From Bacillota bacterium (GTDB lineage: Bacteria; Bacillota; Clostridia; Christensenellales; CAG-138): 6,595 nt of DNA. The notes beneath the pieces were generated by a model. That model made no database searches, was not told where the DNA came from, and saw nothing but the letters and a program-made list of their open reading frames with translations. A program made the translations under genes and the position numbers. Positions 6,551-6,595 of this stretch are shown piece after piece; the stretch's first letter is position 1, and each line of letters starts with the position of its first letter. Location: NCBI GenBank assembly GCA_016288175.1, contig JAEEYN010000025.1, forward strand, positions 1 through 6,595, written 5' to 3'.

Positions 6551-6595
6551 ATGGAAAAGGTTCTTCTCGGGATCCGCGTTCCCGCCGTCAAAGCG
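6551..6595 (+). CDS. Start of the next operon gene (3' partial), possibly YukD/EsaB-like
   Basis: An ATG at 6551 follows a GGAGG Shine-Dalgarno (6537-6541) by 9 bases and lies 15 bases after the EssC stop, so it is almost certainly translated from the same mRNA. Only 15 residues are visible: MEKVLLGIRVPAVKA. The short beta-strand-like start followed by a V-P-A turn resembles the opening of small ubiquitin-fold YukD/EsaB proteins, which are common partners in T7SSb loci. That similarity is from memory and the stretch is too short to settle it. The gene is well supported; the product is a guess. Confidence 0.75.
   Translation, partial: MEKVLLGIRVPAVKA

Overview
The window looks like chromosomal DNA from a GC-rich member of the Bacillota, most likely Clostridia (gut or rumen type). 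This is inferred from strong AGGAGG-type ribosome binding sites, sigma-A-like promoters in the one AT-rich intergenic region, Rho-independent terminators, and an EssC-type (T7SSb) secretion ATPase. No species can be named from the sequence alone.

Layout. (1) Positions 2-664, plus strand: the 3' part of a von Willebrand factor A (vWA) domain gene whose start lies before the window; the window opens inside its MIDAS motif. (2) Positions 665-788: a convergent intergenic region with two hairpin terminators, one behind each flanking gene. (3) Positions 789-1631, minus strand: an XRE-family regulator with an N-terminal helix-turn-helix and a long C-terminal domain I do not recognise. (4) Positions 1632-1888: a divergent control region with two good predicted promoters pointing outward, three perfect palindromes of 10-12 bp, and a strong Shine-Dalgarno that places the EssC start at GTG 1889. 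(5) Positions 1889-6535, plus strand: a complete EssC-like type VII secretion ATPase of 1548 residues, with tandem FHA(-like) domains, a short hydrophobic segment, a degenerate ATPase-0 domain and three FtsK/SpoIIIE-type ATPase modules. (6) Positions 6551-6595: the first 15 codons of the next gene in the same operon, possibly a YukD/EsaB-like small protein.

How the parts may work together. The EssC gene appears to be the first gene of a type VII secretion operon that continues past the right edge. The divergent XRE regulator is the obvious candidate to control both itself and that operon through the palindromes between them; this is inferred from position only. The vWA gene is transcriptionally insulated by the terminators, and its link to secretion is unproven. 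The most notable points are the asymmetric ATPase modules of EssC (D1 intact, D2 with an altered Walker B, D3 without a P-loop), its canonical-looking phosphothreonine-binding FHA domain, its weak membrane segment, and the palindrome-rich divergent promoter region.
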